Source of the DNA: Drosophila pseudoobscura
Lineage: Eukaryota; Arthropoda; Insecta; Diptera; Drosophilidae
DNA length: 64,000 bases
Reading direction: 5' to 3'
Assembly: GCF_009870125.1 (NCBI RefSeq)
Contig: NC_046679.1
Location: forward strand, 22,320,001-22,384,000
Within the stretch, counting starts at the first letter, position 1; each line of letters opens with the position of its first letter. Both the position numbers and the translations under genes were made by a program. The notes under the pieces were generated by a model. It made no database searches. It was given only the letters and a program-made list of their open reading frames with translations, and had not been told where the DNA came from. Shown one piece after another: positions 35,401 to 46,711 of the stretch.

Positions 35401-38315
35401 AGCGATTAGACTCGCTAGACTCTGGAAAACGAACTACGTAAAAAGTTTTACTTCATTTAATTCAAATTAATCGTATGCTTTAATTGCTTTTGTGTTGCTT
35501 TTAGCATTTTCTTAACCACAATTCATCATTTCGCGATAAAAATTTCACACTTGGGGTAATTTTACAGCCAACAATCTGAAAGTACTTAATCTTCCTTTTT
35601 TTTTTTTCTATGAAAAGAATTCATTTGGAAAGGCCGTTCGATTCTTTTCGTAACCCTAAGATTTAAAAATTACAGAATCCTTACGAATTCTCTATCCGTT
35701 TCCGGCCCTTTCTTATGGCTCATTCCATTCCATCACCCTTTTAAGTGCTCTTAAATGACTTTCTCAATTTGTTCATCATTTTCCCTTTATTATTCATTAA
35801 TGCAGGCTAAAAACTTTACGATTTTTTCATCAATATATTCGTGAATCATTTATTTATAAAGAATAATTTAAATTTCAGAGCAGACCAGCCACAAGAACAA
35901 CATCATAAAACTCTTATCAGCTAAACCTTGTGTCGAGCATCAATGTGCCGTGTCAAGCACACGACATGTATGTTGTTTTTGCAGTGGGAGGCAAATAAAA
36001 AAGTTCTTCCAAAAGATTCTAGATCTTTCTTTATCATGTGCCTCTTCTGGTTCTCCAATTCTATCACTAACTTTTTCTTCGGATTACTTGATATTTTTCC
36101 TATAATCACATAACACAATTTTCATTGTCTGCCCCTTTTGGTATTATATCATTCTATCGTTTCACATAGGAACCTAAAAGATCTTTAACAACGAATATCC
36201 CCCATGAAATTATCCCTTTGAAGACCATTCAAGTAATAAATCTTAAAATTCCATTCTTTGGTATCTTTCCCGTGTCTTTATCTAATTTTTAGATCTCCTC
36301 CATTCCTCCATTAAACCTAGCCCTTCCTAGCAATTATCAGAATATTTTTATGGGCCCATAAATCAACATAATCTTAAGTCCCGACGCCGACTTACTGTTC
36401 AATTGAAAGCATTGCGCAGCCGTTAAAATCGCCGCTAAAGACACGATCTGTGGCAACATGGTGGGCTCCGAGCTCCAATCAATCCAATCAGTAATCGTAA
36501 TACACACTCTCTAATTAATGGAAGCTTGGGCGACTCTTTGCACTTTCGTCACCCCGCCAACGAAAATTGCCGTGGGCTCAGAGACGACAGACAAAATGCA
36601 GCAGCACTAATAACAATAAGAAGACGAAATTTCATCAACGCTTGCGATCCGAACCGATCCGATCCGATCCAAAATAAATGAAGTAAAACAAAGCAGATGC
36701 ACGCACAGAGCAGGGGTCTGGTCTGGCCAATGCCAATGTTAGGAAATGCACTCGGCCACTGGCCACTGATAGCTTTTGGATTGAGACTGAAAACCGAAAT
36801 CGAATCAAACCAAACCGAACTGAACCGCCGATCAGAGCCACTTAGCTGGTGAACCGTTTGCGACGACGTGCGAGCCGAGAATGAAATGCGGCCCAAGCAG
36901 ATGGGTCTGGTTAAAGCCTCAAGCATCTGGCTCTGCCTCTGCCACTGTCACTGCCCTGCCTCTGCAGTTGCAGTTGCCTCAATGATCATCAAGTCGGGCC
37001 CAGACGAATGGTTTCCAAATGGTTTCCCCCCCCCCATGCCAAGTGATGCGTTGGTTTCCGTCAAATATATAAAACATTGGAACATGTTCGATGCTGGCTG
37101 ATGAGGCCCTTAGGCCTCAGGCCGGAATCGCCCACAACCCCAAACAGATTTATGGTCAACTAACTATGAAAATGAAAATTTTTCGGTTACCGCCTGGTTG
37201 GCAGTTATTAGCCACGAATGTTAGGTCATAGACGGCGCTAGGGCTTTAAAAAACATCAAAGATATACCTTACCATACCTCGTAAAAAGTTCTGTGGCGAA
37301 ACAAGTTTGGCGATTTTGTAAAATCCACTTGCCAAATACGCAGAGGAAGGGAAAATCTCTTTCTATATACAAGTCGTAAACAAATGTTCATATACGAGTA
37401 TGTATTATATACGTATTTGGAGTTAACAGAACTGCGTAGATTTTGCATAAAACAAAATATGAAACTAATTTGGCATCAAGCAGCTGAGCTATATTTGGGG
37501 CCCTAGGGTCAGCCTGAACGCTAATTATAGAAAATAACCAAGATAATCGAGAACGATCGAGTAAAGAAACATCAAATACTCACTAGATAGTCTATGATAT
37601 GCGAGTATGTATGATCTAATGGTAGAGAAAATCAATAGTAACCAAAGTTAATTGTATTCCTTTGCGATTTTGTATTACAAATTATTCCTGCAGTTTCTGC
37701 TTGGATCGTTTTGATGGGGACCGAAATGAAATTGGTAAAATACTAATCCAAAATGTGTGCCAGTAGTGTGCTCTCTTCGATACGCCACTCTGTGACAGGT
37801 GATACAAGAGTATACCCCTTGCTAGGGTATAGAACGAGTGGAACCGCCAAACGAAAGACTTAAGCAACGAACATTCTACCCCAGTCTAATGCTTTCGCCT
37901 GCCTCTTTCTTTCAGGCAACTTCTCGGCCTGATTCACTTATCCCAGGCCCGAGCGCGTCTGGATTTGTCCAACGTGGTCACGCCGCAACACGTGCGTGAT
38001 GTAATCGCCCTGCTAACCGAGAGCATCACCCAGACCAGTCTCAGGGCGGAAGGCTGCGGCGAGATGAGACGCGGCTCGCGTAAAGTGGCCGCCGCCGGAG
38101 GAGGCGGAAGAGCCTCTCAATTGCGTAACTTTGTCCACATGATGCAGTTGCGGGCCGTGGCGCTGGGACGGCGCATCTTCGAGTTCGAGGAGCTGAAGGA
38201 GATTGGGACGCGAGCGGGTATCTTGACGGGCATCAGCCAGCTGGTGGAGATAGCCAACATGGGCGGACATTTGCTCAAGAAGGGCGTAAACATGTACGAA
38301 GTGGTTCCGGACTAG
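29469..38315 (+). CDS. rec: REC, Drosophila MCM8 (meiotic crossover factor)
   Basis: Exon 1 (29469-31735) and exon 2 (37916-38315) join at gg|GTAAG ... TTTCAG|g to give 888 residues, near the ~885 of D. melanogaster REC. After an Arg/Gly-rich N-terminus comes an OB fold with a zinc finger (CSRCQ ... CKQAQC), then the MCM AAA+ core: Walker A GDPGIGKS (476-483) and Walker B LDDVDK (539-544). The canonical arginine-finger block SRFD reads KEFH at 607-610. Exon 2 supplies the missing helix LIHLSQARARLDL and the C-terminal winged helix ending LLKKGVNMYEV, both typical of MCM8. REC works with MEI-217 and MEI-218 in the mei-MCM complex, which opposes Blm helicase to allow meiotic crossovers. The first in-frame ATG was taken, as the upstream codons start with TTG. 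AATAAA occurs at 38709. Confidence 0.93.
31800..36459 (-). CDS. NRF-6-type multipass acyltransferase, nested in the rec intron
   Basis: Eight exons (36459-36396, 34722-34427, 33782-33617, 33555-32852, 32761-32580, 32518-32178, 32105-31963, 31904-31800) total 2001 nt and encode 666 residues, all with GT-AG borders and matching phase. A signal peptide (MLPQIVSLAAILTAAQC) is followed by the NRF N-terminal domain (about 25-165), then an acyltransferase-3 membrane domain with about ten helices. The latter carries DCFKFFSMFMVIFAHTNW, whose His (about 272) is the usual catalytic-region histidine, and the FTAHP, YLAADTQ and LTYGAFIVH blocks. The founding member, C. elegans NRF-6 (nose resistant to fluoxetine), and fly drop dead affect lipid or drug transport across epithelia; the substrate is unknown. 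The gene lies wholly inside the rec intron, opposite strand. ATTAAA on the minus strand (31752-31747) is its likely poly(A) signal. I cannot tell which Drosophila paralogue this is. Confidence 0.9.
33826..33858. repeat. CAGACC tandem repeat in an intron
   Basis: Four to five units of the hexamer CAGACC, in the 644-bp second intron of the NRF-type gene. The same intron has an ATGCAG run at about 34123-34142. It holds no other feature I can name. Confidence 0.8.
34723..36395. other. First intron of the NRF-type gene
   Basis: A 1.67-kb intron between the signal-peptide exon and the NRF domain. It contains one copy of a dispersed repeat (GCACACGACATGTATGTTG at about 35957-35975). The rest is A/T-rich with no gene. 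Confidence 0.6.
36460..37915. other. NRF-type gene upstream region and distal rec intron
   Basis: This is the promoter side of the nested gene and the 3' part of the rec intron. A TACCC...GGGTA hairpin lies at 37811-37831, about 85 bp before the rec 3' splice site (AG at 37914-37915, with a good pyrimidine tract). No coding sequence. Confidence 0.55.
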
Positions 38316-40198
38316 ACAAATGGCAGTGTCAATATTTCATATTGATATTTATTTAAGTTGAGGCGTCTGGACGTTGCTTCTAAGTAGAACTCTACTCTCG
38401 TTAAATGTTTACGCTTTTATCAATTTCCCGCGTTAATTTGTTGAGATTACAAAACGGTTCAGTAGCCCCCGATTGGTTTATCAAATGGGATTCCCTTGAT
38501 CATGCCTCATTCTTTGGTTCTGTAAGAAACCCCATTTTTGTTGTATACTTTGAGGAGAAAAATTCAAAATAATATAAACACTCTATATCCTGTATATGTA
38601 TTAGAACAATTTGTTATTTATCAACTTACTCTATTTTAAACTAGAGATGTAGTGGAGTATTTAGAGTGTGTACAATATATGCGATATTTCTGCATAATCA
38701 GACGGATAAATAAAAGAGAAATGAAAGATGGAAGGAACGTCTCTGATTAGCCCCATATATCCCATATATACACAAAAGTATTTGATGACACACCTTTGTC
38801 ATCTCCCTACCGAAGTTGTGATGATCTCTTTAAATAATTTACCCATTCCTAGCGATCTGTTTGCTCAGCCTCTTGAATAATTTCTCGTAATTGGTTCAGA
38901 AACAACATTCTGGAATTTACAAACTAAATTTAAATGGACTTCATTTAAAAGCCTATAAAATATATCACTACTCGTATCTGTATCATCTTTGGGATCCCAA
39001 TAGATCTATCAGAGATCTTTCCAATCTACGCGGGCGTAGTACTTCATCTGTTGGAGACCTATTTTTAATCCATTGTCAATAAAAAGACGCTTTGTTATTG
39101 GTTTCATTTAATACTTTTTATTATCTGGTATTCATAAAACTACATACTCGTATATTGTAATAAGTTTTTCATAAATAAATACTCAAAACATTTGTTGTAT
39201 CAGTTTGAAATGTTCGTCGTTTGATTTCCGCATGTCTTTCGGTCATTTGTCTTCGTTATTTGTATTCCTATATATTCCTATCTCCTATACGTATGTCCTG
39301 GGTATCCTAAAGTTGATGTCTTGCTTGCTTGCTCTGAATGCATTAGGTCTACATGTGTACGTGGTAGTCGTCGTAGTAGTAACTATTCGAAAAGCTCTGG
39401 TGATTTCGGGGATACACTAGAGAGGGCGGCGGGGGCCTTAAGCCTAACTGGGGGACTATCGGATCGTAAATATATTAGAGCTATTTTGACCGTGCCTTGA
39501 ATTTGTATTCGACTATTTACAACATTGCTAATTGTAGTGCTAGTTTAATATTTGGCTTATCCTTTTGCTACTCTGTTTCTCATTTAAAACTTATACCTAG
39601 GGGGTTACAATTCAGTTTGCATAGTCGTAAGGTTAGGGTTTAAGGAGCTAAAGGGTTAGAGGGTTAAAGGTTAGAGTGCATGCGATTGAGGATAGTAGTT
39701 AAGAGTCGTAATATATTTGCATTCGCTTTGGTTTTAGTCAGTAATCAGTCTAAACAAATGGATGCGAAGGCAAACGAAAACGAAAACGAACACGAACACG
39801 AATACGTAATTTATCTAAATTGCTGGCTATAATAGAGGTATATTTGCATCTAAATATTTGTCGGCTATAATCAAGCTAGTCCTTAGGCTAGCGTGGGCTG
39901 TGTTTAGTCAAAGGTTATTGCCCTTCAAAGCGTGCGCCTGGAATCTATGGAGCGGGACGAGCGAACGGGTGGGGAATTGGCTAAACCGGAATGCATTGCT
40001 ATGGGCAGTCAAGAGTTGGATCAATATAGTTTATGTGTGCTTTGTACTTTCAAAAACTGCTGGAGAGAGAACTGCAGACGAGAACTAAATAAAGCTGAGA
40101 ACTTTCGTCGTATTTTACGCTTATAGCTAGGTTTCAGGGCCACAACACAATACAATAGACTCAATAAATAAAATACACAATTAATAGATGCCACTGCT
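38316..40198. other. Convergent 3' UTR region of rec and alpha-Man-IIb
   Basis: The gap between two stop codons facing each other. AATAAA at 38709-38714 is a candidate rec poly(A) signal. At 39631-39675 a short stretch repeats GGTTAGGG/GGGTTAGA-like units. No gene. Confidence 0.5.
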
Positions 40199-43100
40199 TC
40201 ACGATCTATCGCTGAAGGTGAGGTTGAAGGTGCGCATCTCCATCGGCTGCAGGCTCACTTCCGCCAGAGAGCGGATGCGGAAGTTCTCCTTTGCCTTCTC
40301 CTTCGCCTGCTCCAGCCCCGTCAGGCTGGTGGCCTCGATGGTGCGCAGACTCAGTTTGCCCAGCTGGACGGGACCGAGTCCTCCGTTCGACAGCGGACAG
40401 ACGGCGTCCAGGCCCAGCTCCCTGCCCCCCACGGCACTCACGCTGCAGTCGAAGCCCTGCCGATGGAGGACCATCAGAGCGGAGGCGGACGGAAACAGCT
40501 GCAGCTCCGGGTCGGAGAGTGTGCGCAGAGTGGTCAGGTGCACGTCGCAGGGCAGTGCCCCCTTGGGCAGGAGCCGGACCTGGTCCTGCAGCCCCGACAG
40601 CGGCTGCTCCACGCTGCTCAGGAAGTACAGATTCGGCGGGTATCGCAGCGCATTGGCCAGCATCTGTCCCTGCATGCTGGGCACCTGGTAGCCGGGCGGC
40701 TTGGCCGCGTGCTGTCCCCGCGGCATGTCCTCCACCAGCAGCCAGAATTTGTGGCGCGTCAGGTGGCTGTCGACCACGCCCTCGCCCATGCCCCTGTAGT
40801 CGTCGTAGAGGGTTCGCCGATCGAGCATCACCTCCAGCTGCCCAGGCTCGTAGCTGGCCGCTCCCTGGGCGTGGGTGGTGAGCAGAGTGAGGCGCAGACG
40901 TGTGTCCTGGATGAAGGCGCCCGAGGTGATGGGGAAGTAGTTGCCCTCGATGCCAATGGCCGGCACCTTAATGCGTCTAAAGGAGGAACAGAAAGTGCGG
41001 TTGGACGTGTTGGATAGGGGACTTTTTGAGCCATTCTTTACTCACTCGTGGTACTGGAAACCATTCTGATCGCTGTAGAAGACAGGCAGCTCTGGGATGG
41101 TGCCCGTGTCCGTGGGCTCCTTGAGGGGATCCTTCTGCAGCGGCGCCCCCGCAATGTTGTCTATGTTCGTGATCAGGCGCATGAAGAGCTCCGTTTCGCG
41201 GTTCTTGGGCGGCGGCTCGAAGTCGATGTCGTTCTCCACGTAGATGGCGGCATCCAGGTGCGTGCGCGTGTTGAAGATGCGCACGGTGTGGGCCAGGAAG
41301 GGGCCATATATCACAGTCACATCGCTGGCAATCGGTCCGGAGGTGATGATGATCCGCACATCGGTGTAGCCCTCCAGCACATCCTTCTCGGCCTCGCTCT
41401 GCTCGGGATCCGTCTTGAAGAGGTAAGCCCCCGAGTGGAACTGGGCGCTGCGGTAGGCGGCAAACTTGATGTTGCACTGCATCGGCTTCATCAGCTCCTT
41501 CCGCTGGTTCTTCCGCGTGACGGTCTTCAGGAAGCCGCTCTTCTCGTCGAACAGCAGACGCATGTGGGGATTCTCCAGCTGGATGTCGCCTAATCACAGA
41601 TATAGATATACATTGAATGTTGTTAAGTAATTCTTCGATGGTTTGGGATGTGGATCGATCTACTCACCCGCTGGCTTGGCTCGCACCTCAAAATCGTTCG
41701 TTGTGGCGCCAGTGGTTCCTTCGGGCGTCGTGGCACTCGCCGAAGCAGACCCCTCGTGGCAGTCATCGCAGTAGATGGTGGCAATGTTCCGCCTGTAGCT
41801 GGCCTCATCCACCTGGACGCGGTACGTGCTGAGGGACAGGGCCTCCAGCTCGGCCACGAACATCACCTCGTACTGCCGCGTGCTCGTGCGAATGCGTCCG
41901 ATGGTGCCCGTGGTGGTCGTTCCGAGCACCATGTCGTAGATTTCCGTGATGTTCCACACGGGATTGATCTGGATGTGCTTCAGTTCGACGCCCTCGTGGT
42001 TGAGGATCTTCACATTCGGATGCTGGACCCGCAGGGTGACGATCTCGACGCGCTTCTGGGCCAGGGAGTTGTACAAAACGAAGCTGCCAATGGATCCTCC
42101 GGCAGAAGGGGCCCCTGCCCCTGAGCTTCCGCCTCCGGTGCTCGTGGAGTCGTCCCCACTGACCATCTGGATGGGCATCTTGCGGGGCAGCTTGTTGAAG
42201 TTGTCCCGCTCGAATTCGCTGATGATGAAGCCGTGGTGGCGGGGCTGGCCCTTCTGCAGCAGCTGCTCAATGGACGACTCCTGCATCTTGACCATGTTCT
42301 GGATGCTCTCGAACAGCCGCATGGCGTAGTCCCGCATCACCGCCGCCTTGGAGGTGCCCGTGATGGCGTCGTGGTGCTGGAACAGACCCAGATTGCGTCG
42401 CGCGTGGATTATCTTCTCGTAGTTCTTCTCGTCGATCTTGATGGCGCTCTCCCGCCGCGCCTGGCGGGCTGTGTTGTACGCCAGCGTGAAGAGGATCTCG
42501 GCGGCGCGCAGGTTGTGCTCCAGCTCGGAGCTGAGCAGCTTGTAGAAGGGCCGCGTGGTGAAGTAGCCCGACCAGTAGGCGGGCCTTCCCTCCGAGAAGA
42601 TGTCCGAGTACACGAAGAAGTCCCCCTTGAAGCTGGGAAAGCCGGGGCTCTTGCCCCTCATCCGCTCCCTGATGGCCGCAAAGTAGTCGCTGGGCGTCCC
42701 GAACCTGATGTCCGTGTTGTAGAGCCGCCTGTTGGCCATGATGTGGTCGATGAGCTTCTTGTAGTTCTGGTACTGCTGGTCCACCTCGCGCTCCTTGTTG
42801 TAGCGGAAGTCGTCGCCCACGGGGATGAGGGCCACGTTGTGCGGGAAGAGCGAGGCGGTGCGGGCGTACTGCTCCAGCAGCAGCTGGGCCTTCTCCTCCA
42901 CGTTGTCGTCGGTGATGAACTGCGCCTTCACCGAGTACTCGGTGTACTCGCCGGGGATCTTGCGGAAGTCAAAGTTCAGGCAGATGAACGGATGTGGCCC
43001 GCAGGAGCCCTTGATCGAGTAGATGTCGAACGGCATGTTGTGTGTGAGCAGGCTGCCTGCCGCTCCATCGGTTCCGACAGCTCCCACTGCCCCCCTTGTC

Positions 43101-44218
43101 CGCCAGTAGGGCGTCCACACGAAGTCGCCCGACTGCTGGCGGGCGAACCACTGCTTCCACGCGTAGTGGATCCTCTGGATGATGGCCCCCTCGAAGTTCG
43201 CCCCGGACAGCAGGTAGGGGACGGTGCTGCCGTGGCCAAAGGGATCGATGGACCAGCCCACCTTGGGGGTCACGTTCAGGTTGTTCTTCAGCCACTGGTG
43301 GCCCTCGATCAGCTGGTCGAGCATCGGATAGATGTGGACATTCGCCTCGTCGGTCATCACCCAGCCGCCGGTCGTGATCTCGATGCGGCCGGAGTCGACG
43401 AGCCGCCGCAGGGCCCGCTGCTTGGTGGGATGCGCCTGGTCCCACCACAGCTGCAGGAATGAGATCTCGGACCAGATGAACGTCATGTCCTTGTATTCCT
43501 GCATCTTGGTCACCAGCAGATTGAGGATCTGGCGCGAGTCCGACTGGAAGTAGTTGGTGAAGGTCTTCAGCCAGCCGGGATCGTTGTGCGAGTGCGGCAC
43601 CACGATGATCTTCAGCGGGGGACGTTGCTTATCCTTCTTCTGCACGTCGAAGCGCTCCTCGAAGCCCCGGTCCCAGTACTCCTTCGATCGCATCCACTCA
43701 GGCTGCAAGACAGACGGCATTACTTTGGAATTCCTTTGATTGGTCTTGGTCTAGGCCCTCCAGCCCCCCCTTACCTGAAAGTCGAATCTGCTGTGCTCCT
43801 CGTTGGCCGTTATGTTCGTGTCGCTCTGGAGCAGGACGTAGCACTTGTCGCCCCAGTTGGCCCTGGCATACTCCACGTGCGAGTCAGCCCCCACAGGCTC
43901 CTGCTCGACTGGCACCTCCTCCGCCTTCTGCTCGGAGGATCTCTTCTGGTTCGACACGATGCCCGCTGCATGAATCTTCTTCTGCTGCTGCTGCTGTTGC
44001 TGCTGCACACTGAATCCAGTGATGCCAGTGATGGCTCCTCCTCCAAATGGTCCTACTCCGCGCTGCAGCCCCGCCGCCGTGGGGGACCCACTATCGGAGA
44101 GGGGCGTCGGATTGGGCTGGCCAATGGAGATGTAGTAGAGGCAGAGCAGGATCGTCACGAAGGCCGACAGCAGGCCAATGCACCGCGCAGATCCGCGTCG
44201 AAACAGCTTGAACGACAT
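40199..44218 (-). CDS. alpha-Man-IIb: Golgi alpha-mannosidase II, IIb type (GH38)
   Basis: Four exons (44218-43775, 43702-41668, 41589-41046, 40976-40199) join to 1266 residues. It is a type II Golgi membrane protein: short basic tail, one transmembrane segment (about 12-31), a long polar stem with a glutamine run, then a GH38 catalytic domain. The zinc and catalytic residues are all present: HND at 187-189, nucleophile D301 in WSIDPFGH, and FQHHD at 589-593, matching H90, D92, D204 and H471 of fly mannosidase II. The enzyme trims mannoses from N-glycans. The sequence is clearly not alpha-Man-IIa. The frame stays open upstream to 44416, but a good 3' splice site (CTTTCAG) before 44290 suggests a non-coding 5' exon, so I start at 44218. 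An insertion near residue 355 is rich in Gly/Ala. Confidence 0.92.
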
Positions 44219-44773
44219 CCTGGCCAGGAGACTGAGGCGTCCAGTTACCCGCTGCTGCTGCTGCTGCGCGTCTTCCTCGGAACGACGCTGTTCTACATCT
44301 GAAAGATTTTGAAGGGGATAGGTCTTGAGATCCATCGAAAGTCTCGTGTAATTCTTGTGCTTCCCAGAGAAATCAACTTTAATTTTCGTCATGTGTGTAT
44401 GTACAAATGTATTCAATTATATTATTATATATATTATATTATATATTATTATATGACAAACATTTCAAATTGTCTGCTTAATATACAAAATGTACGCACA
44501 AATCATTTCAAGAGCTATTCCAACGCGAGTTTTAGGGATTACGAGTAAGGGATGGTTGAATCCTTGAATACCCCGAAGGGTACCTGCGACTTTTCTCTAT
44601 AATTTCAACAGTCCAAGCTTGAATGATTTCTGTGGGTTCTTTTGCGACCATTGAAGGCACTTTGGGGTTAAGTGGAATGGCTGCAAATGTTAATGGGAGC
44701 CCGACCCCTGCCATACGAGTAGATTAAAGATAATCTCCACTTCCAATTGGGTAATAAAATACATCTATCTATC

Positions 44774-44816
44774 TCCTCCACCTCCTCCTCCACCTCCTCC
44801 TCCACCTCCACCTACC
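44774..44816. repeat. CCTCCA/CCT trinucleotide repeat
   Basis: About 43 bp of CCTCCA and CCTCCT units. Confidence 0.85.
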
Positions 44817-45504
44817 ACCTTCTACTTCTAGTGCCAGTTATTTTTGCTATCTGTCCCCGTAACACACATCCCTCGAGTGTTTTGCATTTTTCATGCGGAC
44901 GAGAAGGGGAATGTGTGTGTTTGTGGGGAATTTAATTAAGGCCCCAGGATGCTGGCATGCCCTGGCTTGGGGCACGTGTAAAATGCTTGTGGCACATTCG
45001 TGCTGGCTGCAGGATAAGCCAAAGTCTGCGGGCGAGCCGAGGTGCAAGGATGCTTTTCGGAATTCAATTTGCACATCGACATGGCTAAATTTTACAACTA
45101 TATTTAACAGATAACTCCAGAGTTTAAGCGAAGTAGAAGCTTTCTATGGGGCTTCTCATATGCATATCTTTTCCTATCTAAGGCAAGTGTCCGCCCTATG
45201 AAAACGCCTAGAAACACAAGGGTATACCAAGGGCTGTTATAGGTAGGTTTTCCTTATTGTTTCGGTTAAGTTGAGGGCCATTCAGAGGCTTCTGATGTCC
45301 TGAAAAGCACCTCTCTTAAGCTAATCGAATCTCGATGCGGTGCAGGCCCTTCCGTTTTGCATAATTAATGTGTGTGTGTTCCCTTGAGATCACATTTCAA
45401 ACAACAATTAACGATTATGTTCTACAAATGTTCGTGTCGCTAAAGTCAAAGGTTGAACGTCCTTCCCTCTCTGGCGTCGTTCCACATACGGTTGTATATG
45501 GGAC

Positions 45505-45523
45505 GGGGGGGGGGGGGGGGGGG
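45505..45523. repeat. Uninterrupted G19 tract
   Basis: Nineteen consecutive G. C-rich runs (up to eight C) follow at 45576-45616, so intrastrand pairing is possible. Length may be uncertain because sequencers miscall long homopolymers. Confidence 0.85.
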
Positions 45524-45740
45524 CTGGTTCCGGATTCGCAAACAGAAAGAGCAAGCAGCTAACGAACACACAACCCCCCAGCCCCCCAACACACACCCCC
45601 ACACCTCCCCCCCCACTCACAGAGAGTTTGTGCAAACCGAAAACTCAATCAAAAACTCTTCACATGTTGGCAGAGCAGAAGAACTTTTTGCAATGATGAA
45701 ATTAATTCATAGTTTTCCCCCACAAACTTTTGCCCTGAAG

Positions 45741-45796
45741 TTGCAAGGCCCCAGCCCCGGCCCCAGCCCCAGCCCCGGCCCCGCCCCCAGGCCCGT
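45741..45796. repeat. CCCCAG/CCCCGG tandem repeat
   Basis: Eight or so hexamer units of CCCCAG alternating with CCCCGG, a GC-rich minisatellite. Confidence 0.8.
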
Positions 45797-46645
45797 GCTC
45801 CTCCATCCACGGTTTTGCCTCCATTTCGCCCCAGCTGCTTGTGTGTGTGTCAGGCAAATAAATTAATAGCCAACAAACCAAACACAAAAATTTGTTTAAG
45901 TAGTTCCGCAAAAAAGGAGCGAAAGAAGCGATGCAATCGGCACAACGAAGCTGGGGATACCCTGCCTTGGGGATATACCCTGCCTCGAACTAAAACGGGG
46001 GCTTAGGGAGCGTTTAGAGAGCACATTACATATATGCACCTCTGAGAGTCGAAAACGTTCGCTTTCTTTGGATAATTGCAGTTCGATTTCTGGAAGTACT
46101 TATTATTTAGGTTTAAGATGGTTTTTCCTTTAGAAACTTTCTCTAAATAACTCATTTCAGTTTATTATACGAATCTGATCTTGATATTATAGCAAGTCTA
46201 AAGGGTTTTGGCCTTATTCATGCCAGATATCTGTATCTCCACTCAAGACAGGGATGCCAGAGACCTCCTCGAAGTCCTCCAGTCCTTAACTTCCGCTCAA
46301 GGACGTATCCCGTGCTTCACAAACTCTACTCAAAAACCTACAATCTATCCCAAAGCTGTCAGGGTATATCCCAAAGCCCTGCGCTAAAAACAACAAAAAA
46401 CAATTGAACAATCCCCCCCCCCCCACACCCCTTTTGATGATTTATTTACTTTTGTTTCTGTGTTTGGCATAATTTATGTTTTTATTTCGGTTTAACACGC
46501 AGAAAAAGCATTATCTTCCATCTGTTTTAGCGCTCGAGAGCCACTCTGCCCCTGCACCGCATCGTTTAGCCCCCTCCCGAACTCCCCCTTCTCGTGTGCC
46601 CCTGCAAAATATTAAATTAAATTTTATAATAAATTTAAAGCGCAT

Positions 46646-46711
46646 TTGAGCGCTGAATGTGGATCGCTTTGCGCCAGTGTCGCTCCTGTGCGATCCACAT
46701 TCAGAGCTCAA
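46646..46711. other. Strong inverted repeat / pre-miRNA-sized hairpin
   Basis: CTGAATGTGGATCG (46653-46666) pairs perfectly with 46691-46704. After one G/A mismatch the stem continues for six more pairs (TTGAGC with GCTCAA). The loop is 24 nt and the whole structure 66 nt. Size and stem length fit a microRNA precursor, but a remnant inverted repeat of a transposon is equally possible. Confidence 0.45.

Noticed and set aside
42233-43462. 409-codon frame antisense to alpha-Man-IIb
   Set aside because: It mirrors a GC-biased coding exon, and its composition (Val/Leu/Arg/His) is that of an antisense shadow.
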